Shown here: positions 43,401 to 48,915 of the stretch, piece after piece | How positions within the stretch are numbered: position 1 is the first letter of the stretch | Layout: each line of letters opens with the position of its first letter | Origin: Paraescarpia echinospica | Lineage: Eukaryota; Annelida; Polychaeta; Sabellida; Siboglinidae | NCBI GenBank assembly: GCA_020002185.1 | Contig: CM034537.1 | Location: 14,982,244-15,046,243, forward strand | Direction: 5' to 3' | Length of the DNA: 64,000 nucleotides | Made by a program: the position numbers and the translations under genes | The notes under the pieces: generated by a model | Database searches by the model: none | The model's input: the letters and a program-made list of their open reading frames with translations, nothing else | What the model was told of the DNA's origin: nothing

Positions 43401-46272
43401 AAATCATCGAACCTGACATTACAGAACTAGGGTGTGTCTGGTTCTATTGTGTGTCTGATTTTAATAAATTAGGCCATTTTGGTAGTTTTTCATTGGCTTG
43501 TAAAATAGAGAATAGGTCTGAAAGTGAGGTTGTCTGTTCTGTTACTCGCAATCAGCCAGGGGTAGTAATTATTAGCAGGAAGTTCACTGAGTTGTTTTCG
43601 AATATGTGAACTATGCAAATGTTATGGATCAAAGAGCCTTCCGATTAACTCCAGTGTATCTTCACAATATTGCTAGTAGAGCGTGTCTAGAATATTAATT
43701 TATTTACAAGTTGAACATTTCACAGGTCAATTACTAAATTTGCAAACCCTATTTCGACCTTATTAAACCCAATTTGGCAGGCAGTATGCCTTCGACACAT
43801 TTCTTGTAATATTAAAAATACTATATTAGAAAATGGGAACAGACTGCTCTACAAATGATTGACTTGTGGTTGTGTTTTCAGTCAACGCCAGTGCATGAGT
43901 TCATGGGAAGTCTGATGGACAACGGGTCTGTTCTGTCAGACGACCCGACTCAGACAAGTTGCAGCTACTCAACGATGGAGAAGGTGATCGCCAGCAGTCT
44001 CCACAACTCTATGCACCGAGATAGTGACTCCAGCAGTTCTTCCGGTGAATACGACTCGAAAGACACACTCGAAAACACAACAGCAGAAGAAAAGGCAGGC
44101 GTGCGGCGGCAAGAGTAAGTGAATCTGACTAGAATCGAGCCAGTGTATATGCCACAGTAAATAGGGTTTTAAGTTGCACAGGCCTATTCTGAACACAAGA
44201 TAAACATACAGGGCTGCCTACCATTACGGATTTTCCGTAATCACTATAAAAATTCACCTCAGATATTACGGCATTACGGAAACTGCCGCCGTATGACATA
44301 AATAAAAATATAGACTACAGAAAATGATATGCATTAAAGAATAAGGCCTGTAAGTCTCGCGCTTGTTTTCGATCTGGAGTCATCTGGCGACATCAACTCG
44401 ATTCATGCCAGCTTAAATAATGGGGATACGTTTCGTTCTTGGTTGTAATCATCAGAGTTTTTCCCAAATTGTGTTCTTTTTTTGGTTTCCGACAGATGAT
44501 TACAAGTTAACGCAGTGGGGAAAATTCGTGGGAATCGTGCACCTTAATCAAATTGTTATAACAATTTGATGAGCCATGGGCATGGTGGCGACTTTGACTT
44601 TGTTGATCGACAATGACAACTACCGGGGTATGCGTTCTTTCACCCTGTATGACATGTTATTGGTATTGAGCTAATGCATACTTTTTGGTGATTGTGTGCA
44701 TTTAGGCAACTTTTCAGATATAAATGGTTAACAAACTGTTTTGAAATAACAACTTACACCATTTTAACATTCACGTTTTTTATGACAAGCGATAATCCAT
44801 TGTATCTTGTTTTAACTCCCATTTCTTACATGATTGTTAATCATGTTATGTAATCCATATGTTAAATGGTTTCCGCAATACTAAAATCAATGGGCAATTA
44901 TAATTGTGCATGTCGCCAGTCGGCTCCACTCGCGCGCAATCTTGCCATGTATCGTGACACACTTACAAATAATGCTGCTCCAGGATGCCCTGAAGAACCT
45001 GTTGTAATTACTTGTTACAATTTATCAACAAATGTTTAGCCCCCTACAAGTTCTGTAACGTCAGTCTGGTGACTCATCCAGTGCTGTGCATGTGTACAAT
45101 GTTACAACTACCAGCAGCCTGTTGATGACCTGGTGGCATATTACTAGTAGCTGCAGCTGTCGGTCAACATAATTAGTGGCAAAAAACTCAATGCCATTAA
45201 TGTGCGTGTAAACATTAATAAAATTTACAGGTGTAGAATTACATCATTAAATAAATAAATTAAGATGACGTTAGGTAGAACCATTAAATTATAATTATAA
45301 AAAGTCTTAATCTTAGAAGAATATAAAATAAGTATTTGAATTGGATTTTGTGTAAATTGCAATACAAAACTATCATATTTTATTCAAAGTTTTTTATTTG
45401 ATTACAATAATGTAACATTGTCATTGACTGTTAGTAATATAATGTTTCCTTCTGTGTGTTGTATATTTAGAAGCTCGTTGGATGATTATTGGCCATTCAC
45501 TGGTGCAATCTTTCCCACGGTGATACTCTACAGATGTAAACACTTGGGCATGTCTGGCCATGCATGCACTTTGACAGCTGTAATTACCACAGTGTAACTT
45601 ATTGGATGTTACAAAACAAACATCCCTTTGAAGTGCAAACCCAGGACCTTAACTGCGGACAGGAGTAACAGTGTAACAACACAACATGTTGAAACAAAGT
45701 ATATCTACTACATTAATTTTGATGATTACATTAGTAACTTGGTGGATTCCCAGGCACCGTGAACGGGCTGGGCTTGTCACTTTACATACTTCAAAGAAAG
45801 GTTTGATTTGCAACCGTTTGGACCAGGGAGTGGGGGGGTCATTATGAAAATTTTTTTGGTCAGGTAGGTAGCCCTGAAAATAGCAGTCTAGGTCATGTCC
45901 CGTCAATTTTGTGATTTTGGCAGAAATGCACAGCTTATAATCGTTTCATCTTTCAATGTCTAGTTTATTTTCGTTGACATATAATCTAATTAAATAGCAA
46001 ACCCACTAATTAAAAACAATAGCAACGTGAATCAAAATAACCTCGCTTCTTAAAGCAGTGCTGTTGTCTGTGCCAGGAACATGGAGATTCGACGGCGGAA
46101 TCGAGAGGAGAGAAGGAAGAAGACAGAGGAGCAGGTGGCACACATGAAGCGACGACAGATGGAGACAGAGAAATGGCAGGGGAGGAAGGCCTCCGTACAA
46201 CCCTACATCTACGGCTTCTCAATCGCAGCCCTCATTGCTAGCTACGCCGCGTACCAGTTCTACTTCAACTAG
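8234..46272 (+). CDS. PTPN1/PTPN2-like: Non-receptor protein tyrosine phosphatase, PTPN1/PTPN2 type (PTP1B/TC-PTP homologue), nine exons
   Basis: Dephosphorylates phosphotyrosine. Family members act on receptor kinases and JAK/STAT signalling from the ER surface. Joined CDS: 8234-8335, 27118-27217, 31277-31377, 36317-36415, 37336-37485, 38002-38211, 42729-42920, 43882-44114, 46077-46272, giving 460 codons plus stop (human PTP1B 435). Every junction is GT..AG and the phases agree. Visible motifs: N-terminal helix EFEQNDSWS; pTyr loop NRYRDVSP (Tyr62); YINASLV; WPDFGVP with general acid Asp201; P-loop [12 protein letters not shown] with Cys235 and Arg241; Q-loop [10 protein letters not shown] with Gln282 and Gln286; second pTyr-site residues Arg37 and Arg274. 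After the catalytic domain comes a Ser-rich segment ([14 protein letters not shown]), a charged region ([15 protein letters not shown]), and a hydrophobic tail anchor at residues 439-460. I cannot separate PTPN1 from PTPN2; an invertebrate single pro-orthologue (fly Ptp61F type) is likely. Confidence 0.97.
8336..9760. other. Intron 1, first part; no feature seen
   Basis: Non-coding sequence of intron 1, with no recognisable element. Confidence 0.6.
9763..10163. repeat. Cluster of four GTGACTTCCGTGAC motifs
   Basis: The 14-mer GTGACTTCCGTGAC occurs exactly at 9763, 9940, 10126 and 10150 (three of them followed by A). On the other strand it reads GTCACGGAAGTCAC, with an ETS-like core CGGAAGT between TGAC/GTCA half-sites. 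The spacing is irregular (177, 186 and 24 bp), and the sequence between the copies is not repeated. A shortened form, CTTCCGTGACA, occurs at about 22066. Function unknown. Confidence 0.9.
10199..10603 (+). mobile_element. Non-LTR retrotransposon, 5' part (start of endonuclease domain)
   Basis: Contains LNVRTIRSP, typical of the first strand of the APE-like endonuclease, then after a frameshift [20 protein letters not shown] with the catalytic-Glu-type motif, and [14 protein letters not shown], after which the tandem array begins. The order matches the EN domain of the EN/RT family whose RT appears at 13669-14420. Frameshifts show that the copy is dead. Confidence 0.7.
10604..13668 (+). repeat. 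70-bp minisatellite, about 44 units, derived from retrotransposon endonuclease
   Basis: Head-to-tail units of 70 bp, each starting GCAGAGGGAGGAGTAGGCA and ending AACATTACAACACACA. The first unit is 77 bp (7 extra bases near 10620) and one unit near 12590 is 69 bp; otherwise the length is constant. Units differ at a few diagnostic positions (GGACA/GGGCG, CCCT/CCCC, AGAGAGAG/AGAGGGAG). Read in frame a unit gives [20 protein letters not shown], which continues the endonuclease sequence entering from the left ([12 protein letters not shown]). As 70 is not a multiple of 3, the frame returns only every third unit. The last unit breaks off mid-way at about 13668, directly against RT-coding sequence. 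Confidence 0.95.
13669..14420 (+). mobile_element. Non-LTR retrotransposon, RT domain of the host element
   Basis: Frames in this stretch read [35 protein letters not shown] (RT block with GVLQGD), [10 protein letters not shown] (catalytic FADD), [17 protein letters not shown], and [11 protein letters not shown] with [16 protein letters not shown]. This order is typical of the EN-RT family in which QGDTLAP..LDY is characteristic. A stop near 13828 and frameshifts near 13890 and 14110 inactivate it. About 60 residues usual between HWQQ and TYIDCLK are missing. The frame ends at [11 protein letters not shown], exactly where the CR1-like element begins. Its continuation is at 19209. Confidence 0.85.
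15026..16225 (+). CDS. CR1-like ORF1 protein (zinc finger plus SGNH/GDSL esterase-like domain)
   Basis: 399 codons, intact. The N-terminus has a PHD-like Cys/His cluster (CDHCHSW...GCGKSW...CIGCWKVEC, residues about 15-56), then a short heptad-like segment, then a long Lys/Glu/Arg/Gly/Thr-rich low-complexity region (about 80-215), and a C-terminal SGNH hydrolase-like domain. In that domain I see block I, GDS with Ser236, block III-like HVGTNN near residue 285, and block V, DGLH with Asp371 and His374. In CR1 elements this esterase-type ORF1 is thought to bind RNA or membranes; catalytic activity here is inferred only. ORF1 overlaps the ORF2 frame by 14 bp. Antisense frames over the low-complexity part are shadows. 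Confidence 0.88.
   Translation: MAPCKRQVKAKRHLVCDHCHSWVDFALSGCGKSWAETMEEGFTFQCIGCWKVECLQKEIVRLTDIVKGMEMGISKEAGRMERDDRERGENTARLKENSSGKKTEERRLRGGKVIGGEEIGKSTTENVTSVKVTGKKVTVEKEGGKMGRERREENEMGRTKKGRKEVRENVIEEKSIKGKVTREKATGKNGSEENVTGEKTTGGKDNKQTDANRRRSYSKAVIEGAMRKERVFMGDSIMRKTDKALSEGKDIVVCLPGARIEHVTDRVEKVLGHGKGGSILVHVGTNNADREGTTAIVQKYRQLVRKLQKTRVEQVILSGILPVMGGRGATYRNCKRMAINALVEQMCDEEGVGFTDLWGYFVGREDMYMRDGLHLSGKGQQFSQRTCCDLLTVGQVVSI
16212..19110 (+). pseudogene. CR1-like ORF2 (APE endonuclease + reverse transcriptase), two frameshifts
   Basis: The endonuclease runs from about 16335 to 16980: [37 protein letters not shown] and SSDHNQI, i.e. the N, E, Y, D..N and DH motifs. RT follows: [40 protein letters not shown], catalytic FADDTKVF near 18302, and the post-[14 protein letters not shown]. 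It ends at a TAA at 19108. Two single-base losses break it: one T in the run at 17981-17985 and one base between 18760 and 18761. Both are shown by the homologous copy at 1925-3422, which keeps frame at those sites. No in-frame ATG precedes the endonuclease motifs; the first one is at about 16396, so translation probably depended on reinitiation or frameshifting at the ORF1 end. Confidence 0.88.
19111..19208 (+). repeat. CR1-like 3' UTR with terminal decanucleotide repeats
   Basis: After the ORF2 stop there is a short 3' UTR ending TCTCTGGGTGGCAATCTTG followed by TTAAATCTTG repeated twice. The copy at 1925-3422 ends the same way. CR1 elements typically end in short tandem repeats rather than poly(A). 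Confidence 0.8.
19209..19307 (+). mobile_element. 3' end of the host non-LTR retrotransposon
   Basis: Reads [19 protein letters not shown], then [12 protein letters not shown] and a stop at about 19305. ELxxxMADRxxW..M is the characteristic C-terminus of this EN-RT family. It continues the frame [11 protein letters not shown] broken at 14420, so the two parts belong to one element split by the CR1-like insertion. Confidence 0.8.
19308..23290. other. Intron 1 non-coding DNA with small simple repeats
   Basis: No coding exon or transposon recognised. There is a (TA)n run at about 19387-19411, and an inverted microsatellite at 20177-20205 in which (TAC/CTA)n on the left pairs perfectly over 14 bp with (TAG)n on the right. 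The rest is unremarkable AT-rich sequence. Confidence 0.6.
23292..23500. repeat. About 31-bp tandem repeat, seven units
   Basis: Units like AATTGTAGATATATATGATA followed by AGGATGTACAT, length 27-36 bp. Differences are mainly extra ATTATG or TA insertions. The antisense frame over it encodes a Tyr/Ile/His-rich repeat that is not a gene. Confidence 0.9.
23501..24588. other. Intron 1 non-coding DNA
   Basis: No gene or repeat that I can support. Confidence 0.5.
24589..26938 (-). mobile_element. 5'-truncated non-LTR retrotransposon (endonuclease end, RT, C-terminus)
   Basis: On the minus strand, from 26938 downward: the end of an APE endonuclease ([15 protein letters not shown], then [11 protein letters not shown]), a stop at about 26760, a linker, then RT. 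The linker frame runs 26653-25868 with Cys/His pairs [13 protein letters not shown]; the RT frame runs 25919-24702 and is 405 codons long. RT motifs: [60 protein letters not shown], and catalytic YADDLLLF near 25350. A single frameshift near 25940 separates linker and RT. The 3' end has an AATAAA followed by (ATT)n at about 24589-24620. The RT frame is long and intact, so the insertion is fairly young. Family: an EN-type LINE of the Jockey/Daphne-like kind; not resolved further. Confidence 0.85.
26939..27117. repeat. (TTGATTGACTGA)n-type repeat before phosphatase exon 2
   Basis: Short GATT/GACT simple repeats at about 27035-27093 lie directly upstream of the exon 2 acceptor (CCACAG at 27112-27117). 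The polypyrimidine tract at this acceptor is weak (ATTCTGCCTCATGTTGATCC). Confidence 0.85.
27118..27217 (+). CDS. PTPN1/PTPN2-like: Phosphatase exon 2
   Basis: 100 bp from acceptor CCACAG to donor GTAAGT, phase 0 in and phase 1 out. It encodes [19 protein letters not shown], then a short link, then NRYRDVSP. Arg37 corresponds to Arg24 of the human second phosphotyrosine site, and Tyr62 to Tyr46 of the pTyr loop. The stretch between them is 3 residues longer than in human PTP1B. Confidence 0.95.
28088..30256 (+). mobile_element. Composite repeat, copy A (hairpin terminus, RT remnant, shared 400-bp end)
   Basis: Begins with an AGTCCTTTGG...CCAAGGGACT hairpin (28088-28115), followed by two diverged ~160-bp tandem units containing 'CAGCAACTTTTTCTCTAATTT' style sequence. 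It contains a minus-strand RT remnant (29390-29174: [20 protein letters not shown]) and ends with a 400-bp block closing in TATTAGTCCAAAG. The same arrangement recurs at 32590-35336. It may be a non-autonomous element or a decayed LINE carrying hairpin ends. It lies in intron 2 of the phosphatase. Confidence 0.65.
29174..29390 (-). pseudogene. RT remnant within composite repeat A
   Basis: The minus strand reads [20 protein letters not shown], then [18 protein letters not shown], i.e. the RT block A region with the catalytic-Asp area AFDLVDR. It is a different LINE family from the CR1-like and 24.6-26.9 kb elements. It is followed on the same strand by short broken frames. Confidence 0.7.
30395..30722 (+). 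mobile_element. tRNA-derived SINE, full-length
   Basis: The head carries pol III box A TGGTGCAGTGG (30401-30411) and box B GGTTCAAATCC (30445-30455), 44 bp apart as in tRNAs. The body contains ATGAATGAGTACCTGGCTA, CTTCCCGGAGAAGTCGAG and AAGCGCTTTGAGCAGTCC, and the tail is TAAGAACTTACCGTTAC. A 35-bp direct duplication (TGAGGTGTGGTT...CCACT) sits just upstream at about 30323-30388. Confidence 0.85.
30794..30880 (-). mobile_element. SINE 3'-end fragment
   Basis: Reverse-orientation copy of the same SINE's last ~85 bp: GGTAAGTTCTTATATAGCAC, then CAGTCCTAAGGACTGCTCAA and CTGGTAGACCTGTTCAA. It is 5'-truncated, and no tRNA head is present. Confidence 0.8.
31277..31377 (+). CDS. PTPN1/PTPN2-like: Phosphatase exon 3
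   Basis: 101 bp from acceptor TTGCAG to donor GTACGT, phase 1 in and phase 0 out. The split codon gives Tyr in SPYDHSRV (Phe in human). It encodes [20 protein letters not shown], then [13 protein letters not shown], the conserved DYINAS and YILTQ core strands. Confidence 0.96.
31415..31738 (-). mobile_element. tRNA-derived SINE, full-length, reverse orientation
   Basis: The tail (GGTAAGTTCTTATATAGC) is at 31417 and the tRNA-like head at the high-coordinate end, with minus-strand box A TAGCGCAGCGG (31716-31726) and box B GGTTCGAATCT (31672-31682). Same family as 30395-30722, with a better-preserved head. It begins only 37 bp after the exon 3 splice donor. Confidence 0.87.
31740..32589. other. 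Intron 3 non-coding DNA
   Basis: No gene seen. About 40 bp near 31783-31825 (GGGCAGCAGTTATCACCATT, then CAATATTGTGAACT) resemble 51455-51500, suggesting an old dispersed repeat. Confidence 0.5.
33358..33549 (-). pseudogene. RT remnant with YADD in composite repeat B
   Basis: The minus strand reads [20 protein letters not shown], then [14 protein letters not shown], the catalytic YADD block of a non-LTR RT. It is the part that would follow the remnant at 29174-29390 in an intact element. Confidence 0.65.
34079..34105. repeat. 12-bp perfect hairpin
   Basis: GCCGGGCAGAAA-CTG-TTTCTGCCCGGC, a perfect 12-bp stem with a 3-nt loop. It is followed by a third partial copy, CAGAAACGGC. Confidence 0.9.
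34285..34600 (-). pseudogene. RT finger-region remnant in composite repeat B
   Basis: The minus strand starts [20 protein letters not shown] then PIY, the RT segment just before the NYRPI block. The rest of the frame has no resemblance to RT. Confidence 0.5.
35337..36316. other. Intron 3, last part; no feature seen
   Basis: Non-coding sequence up to the exon 4 acceptor (TTGCAG, 36311-36316). Confidence 0.55.
36317..36415 (+). CDS. PTPN1/PTPN2-like: Phosphatase exon 4
   Basis: 33 codons, phase 0 at both ends. Encodes [20 protein letters not shown], then [13 protein letters not shown], the conserved GPLPxTxxHFWxMVWEQ strand-helix of classical PTPs. Donor GTATGT. Confidence 0.97.
36590..36935. 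repeat. About 31-bp diverged tandem repeat, about 11 units
   Basis: Units like GATTTTCCAGGTCGAGCGGA followed by GTAATGTTTGA, varying in the second half. They lie in intron 4 between exons 4 and 5. The antisense frame encodes a Pro/Gly/Lys-rich repeat that is not a gene. Confidence 0.88.
37336..37485 (+). CDS. PTPN1/PTPN2-like: Phosphatase exon 5
   Basis: 50 codons, phase 0, acceptor TTGCAG and donor GTAAGT. Encodes [10 protein letters not shown]..., then [20 protein letters not shown], then [12 protein letters not shown]. It matches the KCxQYxP...F.D..L.L.....YY.V..LE region of PTP1B. Without splicing the frame ends 27 bp later. Confidence 0.96.
37610..37990 (+). mobile_element. SINE fragment interrupted by a MITE
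   Basis: SINE body sequences TATGAATGAGTACCTGGCTA and ACGCTTTGAGCAGTCCTAAC, then, after the insertion at 37774-37930, the SINE tail TATATAAGAACTTACCTTTA. No tRNA head. It lies in intron 5. Confidence 0.8.
37774..37930. mobile_element. Pogo/Tigger-type MITE with TA target duplication
   Basis: About 157 bp with inverted termini: left TACAGTGCAGCCTCACTATT, then AAGGTCACC; right end (reverse complement) TACAGCCACCTCACAATTAA, then GGTCACC. TA flanks both CAG..CTG ends, as for Tc1/mariner-pogo insertions. A second internal GGTGACC pair is present. No coding capacity. Confidence 0.8.
38002..38211 (+). CDS. PTPN1/PTPN2-like: Phosphatase exon 6 (catalytic core)
   Basis: 70 codons, phase 0, acceptor TTGCAG and donor GTGGGT. 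Carries the WPD loop TWPDFGVP (general acid Asp201) and the signature [19 protein letters not shown] with nucleophile Cys235 and Arg241. It ends TCLLL, continued by IERN in exon 7. Confidence 0.98.
38212..38897. other. Intron 6, first part
   Basis: Non-coding. The stretch GGTTCTGTTACCTGGAATCA (near 38308) is similar to one at about 43538, an old dispersed repeat. Confidence 0.5.
38898..39587. mobile_element. Pogo/Tigger-like non-autonomous DNA transposon
   Basis: The left terminus CGCGCCCCGTTATAACGCGG (38898-38917) is repeated inverted at 39568-39587 with one mismatch. GTTATAACG-type termini with GTGGACCCCG just inside are characteristic of pogo/Tigger-group elements. A further direct copy of the left terminus occurs at about 39520-39545, so two insertions may be nested. 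I find no transposase reading frame. Confidence 0.8.
39595..41160 (-). mobile_element. Non-LTR retrotransposon, RT to 3' end, degenerate
   Basis: Minus strand: [39 protein letters not shown], then an open frame 40693-40340 with [55 protein letters not shown], next MYADDTT near 40300, and a C-terminal region down to about 39595. Stops and frameshifts interrupt it. Its first blocks closely match the end of the element at 61253-64000, so both are one family. Confidence 0.82.
41235..41395 (+). repeat. Dispersed ~150-bp repeat, copy 1
   Basis: Contains CAATTTGAACATTTTATAAA, then CACTGTTTCGGGCATATTAA, then AGTCTACCTTCAACATATTA. Related blocks in the same orientation occur at 43690-43845 and 48765-48915. 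No terminal repeats or coding seen. Confidence 0.65.
41683..42184 (+). repeat. 36-bp minisatellite, 14 units
   Basis: Units GACCATATCTGTATGTATAG followed by AGGACTACCTTGTGCG; the main variants are AGGACTACC/AGGTCTACC/AGGTCTCCC and GCGG/GCAG, roughly alternating. The unit is 12 codons without stops, so both strands are open and give 12-residue repeats ([24 protein letters not shown]; on the minus strand [12 protein letters not shown]). It lies in intron 6 of the phosphatase, and nothing suggests translation. Confidence 0.95.
42729..42920 (+). CDS. PTPN1/PTPN2-like: Phosphatase exon 7
   Basis: 64 codons, phase 0, acceptor TACCAG and donor GTATGG. Encodes [20 protein letters not shown], then [17 protein letters not shown] and LAIIEGARS. 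It holds Arg274 and Met278-Gly279 (second phosphotyrosine site) and the Q-loop glutamines 282 and 286. It ends the catalytic domain. Confidence 0.97.
42921..43881. other. Intron 7 with dispersed repeat copy 2
   Basis: Non-coding. 43690-43845 is the second copy of the ~150-bp repeat (GTTGAACATTT...CCTATTTCGACCTTATTAAA...CAGTATGCCTTCGACACA). Confidence 0.6.
43882..44114 (+). CDS. PTPN1/PTPN2-like: Phosphatase exon 8 (Ser-rich linker)
   Basis: 233 bp, phase 0 in and phase 2 out, acceptor TTTCAG and donor GTAAGT. Encodes residues 319-395: low-complexity, acidic and Ser-rich ([20 protein letters not shown]), with no Pro-rich SH3-binding motif like that of human PTP1B. If the intron is not removed, the split codon becomes GAG and the next codon, TAA, lies inside the donor itself. 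A 396-residue protein without the membrane anchor would result. Confidence 0.92.
44115..46076. other. Intron 8; short ATTACGGA inverted repeats
   Basis: Near 44223-44241 there is an ATTACGGA-TTT-TCCGTAAT hairpin, followed at about 44265-44282 by further ATTACGG copies, perhaps the end of a small transposon. The rest is non-coding. Confidence 0.55.
46077..46272 (+). CDS. PTPN1/PTPN2-like: Phosphatase exon 9 (tail anchor)
   Basis: Acceptor TGCCAG, phase 2 in. It completes Glu396 and encodes a highly basic, probably helical stretch ([18 protein letters not shown]), then the hydrophobic C-terminus [20 protein letters not shown] ending FN and TAG at 46270. This agrees with the ER tail anchor of PTP1B, TC48 and the membrane form of fly Ptp61F. 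Confidence 0.95.
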
Positions 46273-47806
46273 GCAGGGGGCACTCGTATGGACGATTGCA
46301 TCGAGGCAGTGGTTTTGTTGTCTACGGTTGTAGGTGACATGTATTTGTGTCATAGCCATTTCTTCGTGAAGCTGCAGACACATGCAAAGCCACAGTTTTG
46401 TTATCTCTATTCTGTGGCTACTCTCGTAGAAACCAAACAGTGTTTGACTTTAATACCTCTGGTTCGTCTGGAAAACTAAGCCGTTGTGACGTTTATTTCA
46501 GGCTTTTTCAATTTGAAATCAAACGATGTTGTATTGTGAAAAGTATTAATCGACAGTGTCATTTAAATGTGTTTGGGTGGAGCTGAGATGCTATGCACTG
46601 TTTCTTCTGATGTGTCATGCTCTGTTCCAAACTTTCCTCTCTCAATGGAAGTCCCGCTTATCGCACCGGTGCTAACTAACTGATAGGAGGGCTTCTTAGA
46701 TGACAGCTGTCGGACAAATTCTTCTGGCTGTCCATCGGAGCTGTGATTCCGACGAACGCAATGACGTGATGCCTGTCAACCGTAGCCAGCCCCACGAGGT
46801 TGGTGTCTTGTTTGATAATTGGTGCTGACCGTAGTATTGTTTAATAGACTGTTGTCTCACGTGAGATTCACAAGTAATGAAGATTGTTGATTTGTACAGA
46901 CGTCTGCAAAGTGTGACAATATTTGTGAGGAGTTTCACTGCCACAGACTGCGTTGTAGCAGGCTGCGCATCGAGATGACACTGAACTACAGTTGCCACAT
47001 CCTCTCATCTCTGCCATGTAAACCTCTCTCAGTGTGACAGCCCATATGACCAAGTTAGTGCCATGGTGAACTGTCTCATGGAATTTTGCAACACAGTTCC
47101 TCAATCTCTCACAATCTGGGGATTGTAGTGGTCAGAACACCAGATACTCAATTGTAAGAAGCCGTTGCGCCGTCATCAAGTCACCTGTGGTTTCGAAAAT
47201 TGGGGACAATTTTTGTGTAAGAATTTGTCTTCATGCAGTAACTTGGCAGAAAGCTTCTATGAGAAGTTGAGATGGTGTACGAGTGAATAGGTTTTCCAGG
47301 GGAAGAAGTGTAAAGCGCTTGGAGCATAAGTTTAGAAACATCTGCATGAGTGAATCAAACCCTATTCCTCTTGATTGAAAGTATGTTGCTCTAACAGAGG
47401 TACTGTACTCCACAAAACCAGATTTTAGTTTCATATATGACTCGACTAAATATGTTAGTTTGCATCTGGCATAACTTAGTACTGCCTCAGTTTCGCTTCA
47501 AACTTGGGCTGTTTCATTCACTCCACATTGCCTATGTCTGTCAGAAGAGACTCAGCTGTTGGTCCCCTCTGTCTGGTGTGTATGCCAATGGAGGGAAAGG
47601 TCCCATGCAGGGTGTAAATGTGTAAATTGTTGTCTCAAGGGATCTTGCTCCCAGTAGCTGGAGCTGCTTCCCAATTGAGGACGTGATAGACACCGAGCAG
47701 CCAGTATATACAACATCAGTGTCACAGGTGACTCCCTACAGGGGTCTGTAACAGAACCAATGGTCATGGCAGAGACGAGAGGAGAGAGAGTGTGGGACTG
47801 AATAAA
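46273..47806 (+). promoter_or_regulatory. PTPN1/PTPN2-like: Phosphatase 3' UTR with candidate poly(A) signal
   Basis: Non-coding sequence after the stop. The first good AATAAA that I find is at 47801-47806, implying a 3' UTR of about 1.5 kb that contains a SINE fragment. An earlier non-canonical signal cannot be excluded. Confidence 0.4.
47225..47345 (+). mobile_element. SINE body fragment
   Basis: AGAAGTTGAGATGGTGTACG, then AGTGAATAGGTTTTCCAGGG and GTAAAGCGCTTGGAGCA match the SINE body. No head or tail. Confidence 0.65.
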
Positions 47807-48764
47807 GACAATGTGGCACTTAGCATCTAATGAAACCTTTCACTCACTATTCTAGTGTGTGTTCTTATGGATGTTTGGCGTCTCCTGGTTTTCCATGTTA
47901 AAGCACATTGGCAGAAATGAAATGCCAGGGCCTATGAGTGTATTTGAATGTATGGTGATTGTTCAGTTTATGTATCCTGGTGCATCAATGGCACTGGCAG
48001 CTTCAGAATGCCCTCTGTATAATGTCTTGTGTGCAAGTACGCAGGCATACTGTGGGTTTGATTTTTGCATATCTGTGTGTTTACTGTACCCTATGTGTGT
48101 ATGTGTTTTTCTATGTGCAACTCACATAGTTAAGTGAGAGTGCAATATGTTGCCAAGATTGTGTGGTTATTTGTGGATTCTCAGACGGTCAATAACCTGA
48201 CTGTCTATCCTGGTTTTTTTGTGTGGTAAACAAAGCCAACACAGTTTATGGAAATACATCTGGGAGTTCTTGGCTGGTATGAAAACTCATTGGGTTTCCC
48301 TGAATTTCTAATAAGCAAAATAGGGGACCGCATGCAAAGGCCTGATTAAATTGACTGGAATCATCTGGATTAGCCGGTAGAGGATGCTTTGTTGCAATAC
48401 AACTGTGATTGACCAAATGAGATTTAATATAACATTTGTCTTGTTAAGGTAAGGTGTGTTTCTACTATTGCATAATTTTGGGCAGAAAAACTCAGATCTG
48501 GCATTAATGTAAATATTTTTAATTTGGAGTGCCACAAATGGAGCTAGACTTGCCAGACATGAAACTATCGGGAAAAAATAAGCAACAGGTATAGATCTGG
48601 AAAATATGTGAGGTGTGATTAAGAAGCAGGGCTGGGTTGTGCTAACGTTTACAGTGAAGTTGTCTGTTCCCAATTTGCACTTAGGTGTGCAGGAACCATC
48701 TTGCTTCAGCGGTATTTACAGGTAGGACTCCGGCCTCCAAAATAAGTGTCAGTAATAACTGCTT
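47807..48764. other. Intergenic, no feature seen
   Basis: Only short frames without recognisable motifs. Confidence 0.5.
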
Positions 48765-48915
48765 ACAACTTGAATATTTTTTACAATTTGAACATTTTGC
48801 CACACTCAAACTGAGAACACTGTTTTGGGTTTATTAAAAGCAATTTTGCCGGCAGTTTACTTTCGGCATACCTTTTTCTAATATGAAGAACGTTATTTAA
48901 AGAAATGAGAAACAA
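48765..48915 (+). repeat. Dispersed ~150-bp repeat, copy 3
   Basis: CAATTTGAACATTTTGCCAC, then CACTGTTTTGGGTTTATTAA, then GCCGGCAGTTTACTTTCGGC, parallel to the copies at 41235 and 43690. Confidence 0.65.

Noticed and set aside
44420..44569. 50-codon frame (GCNHQSF...[15 protein letters not shown]) resembling the start of a THAP domain
   Set aside because: Only one of the required zinc ligands is present and nothing downstream supports the domain; the resemblance rests on FP and W positions only.
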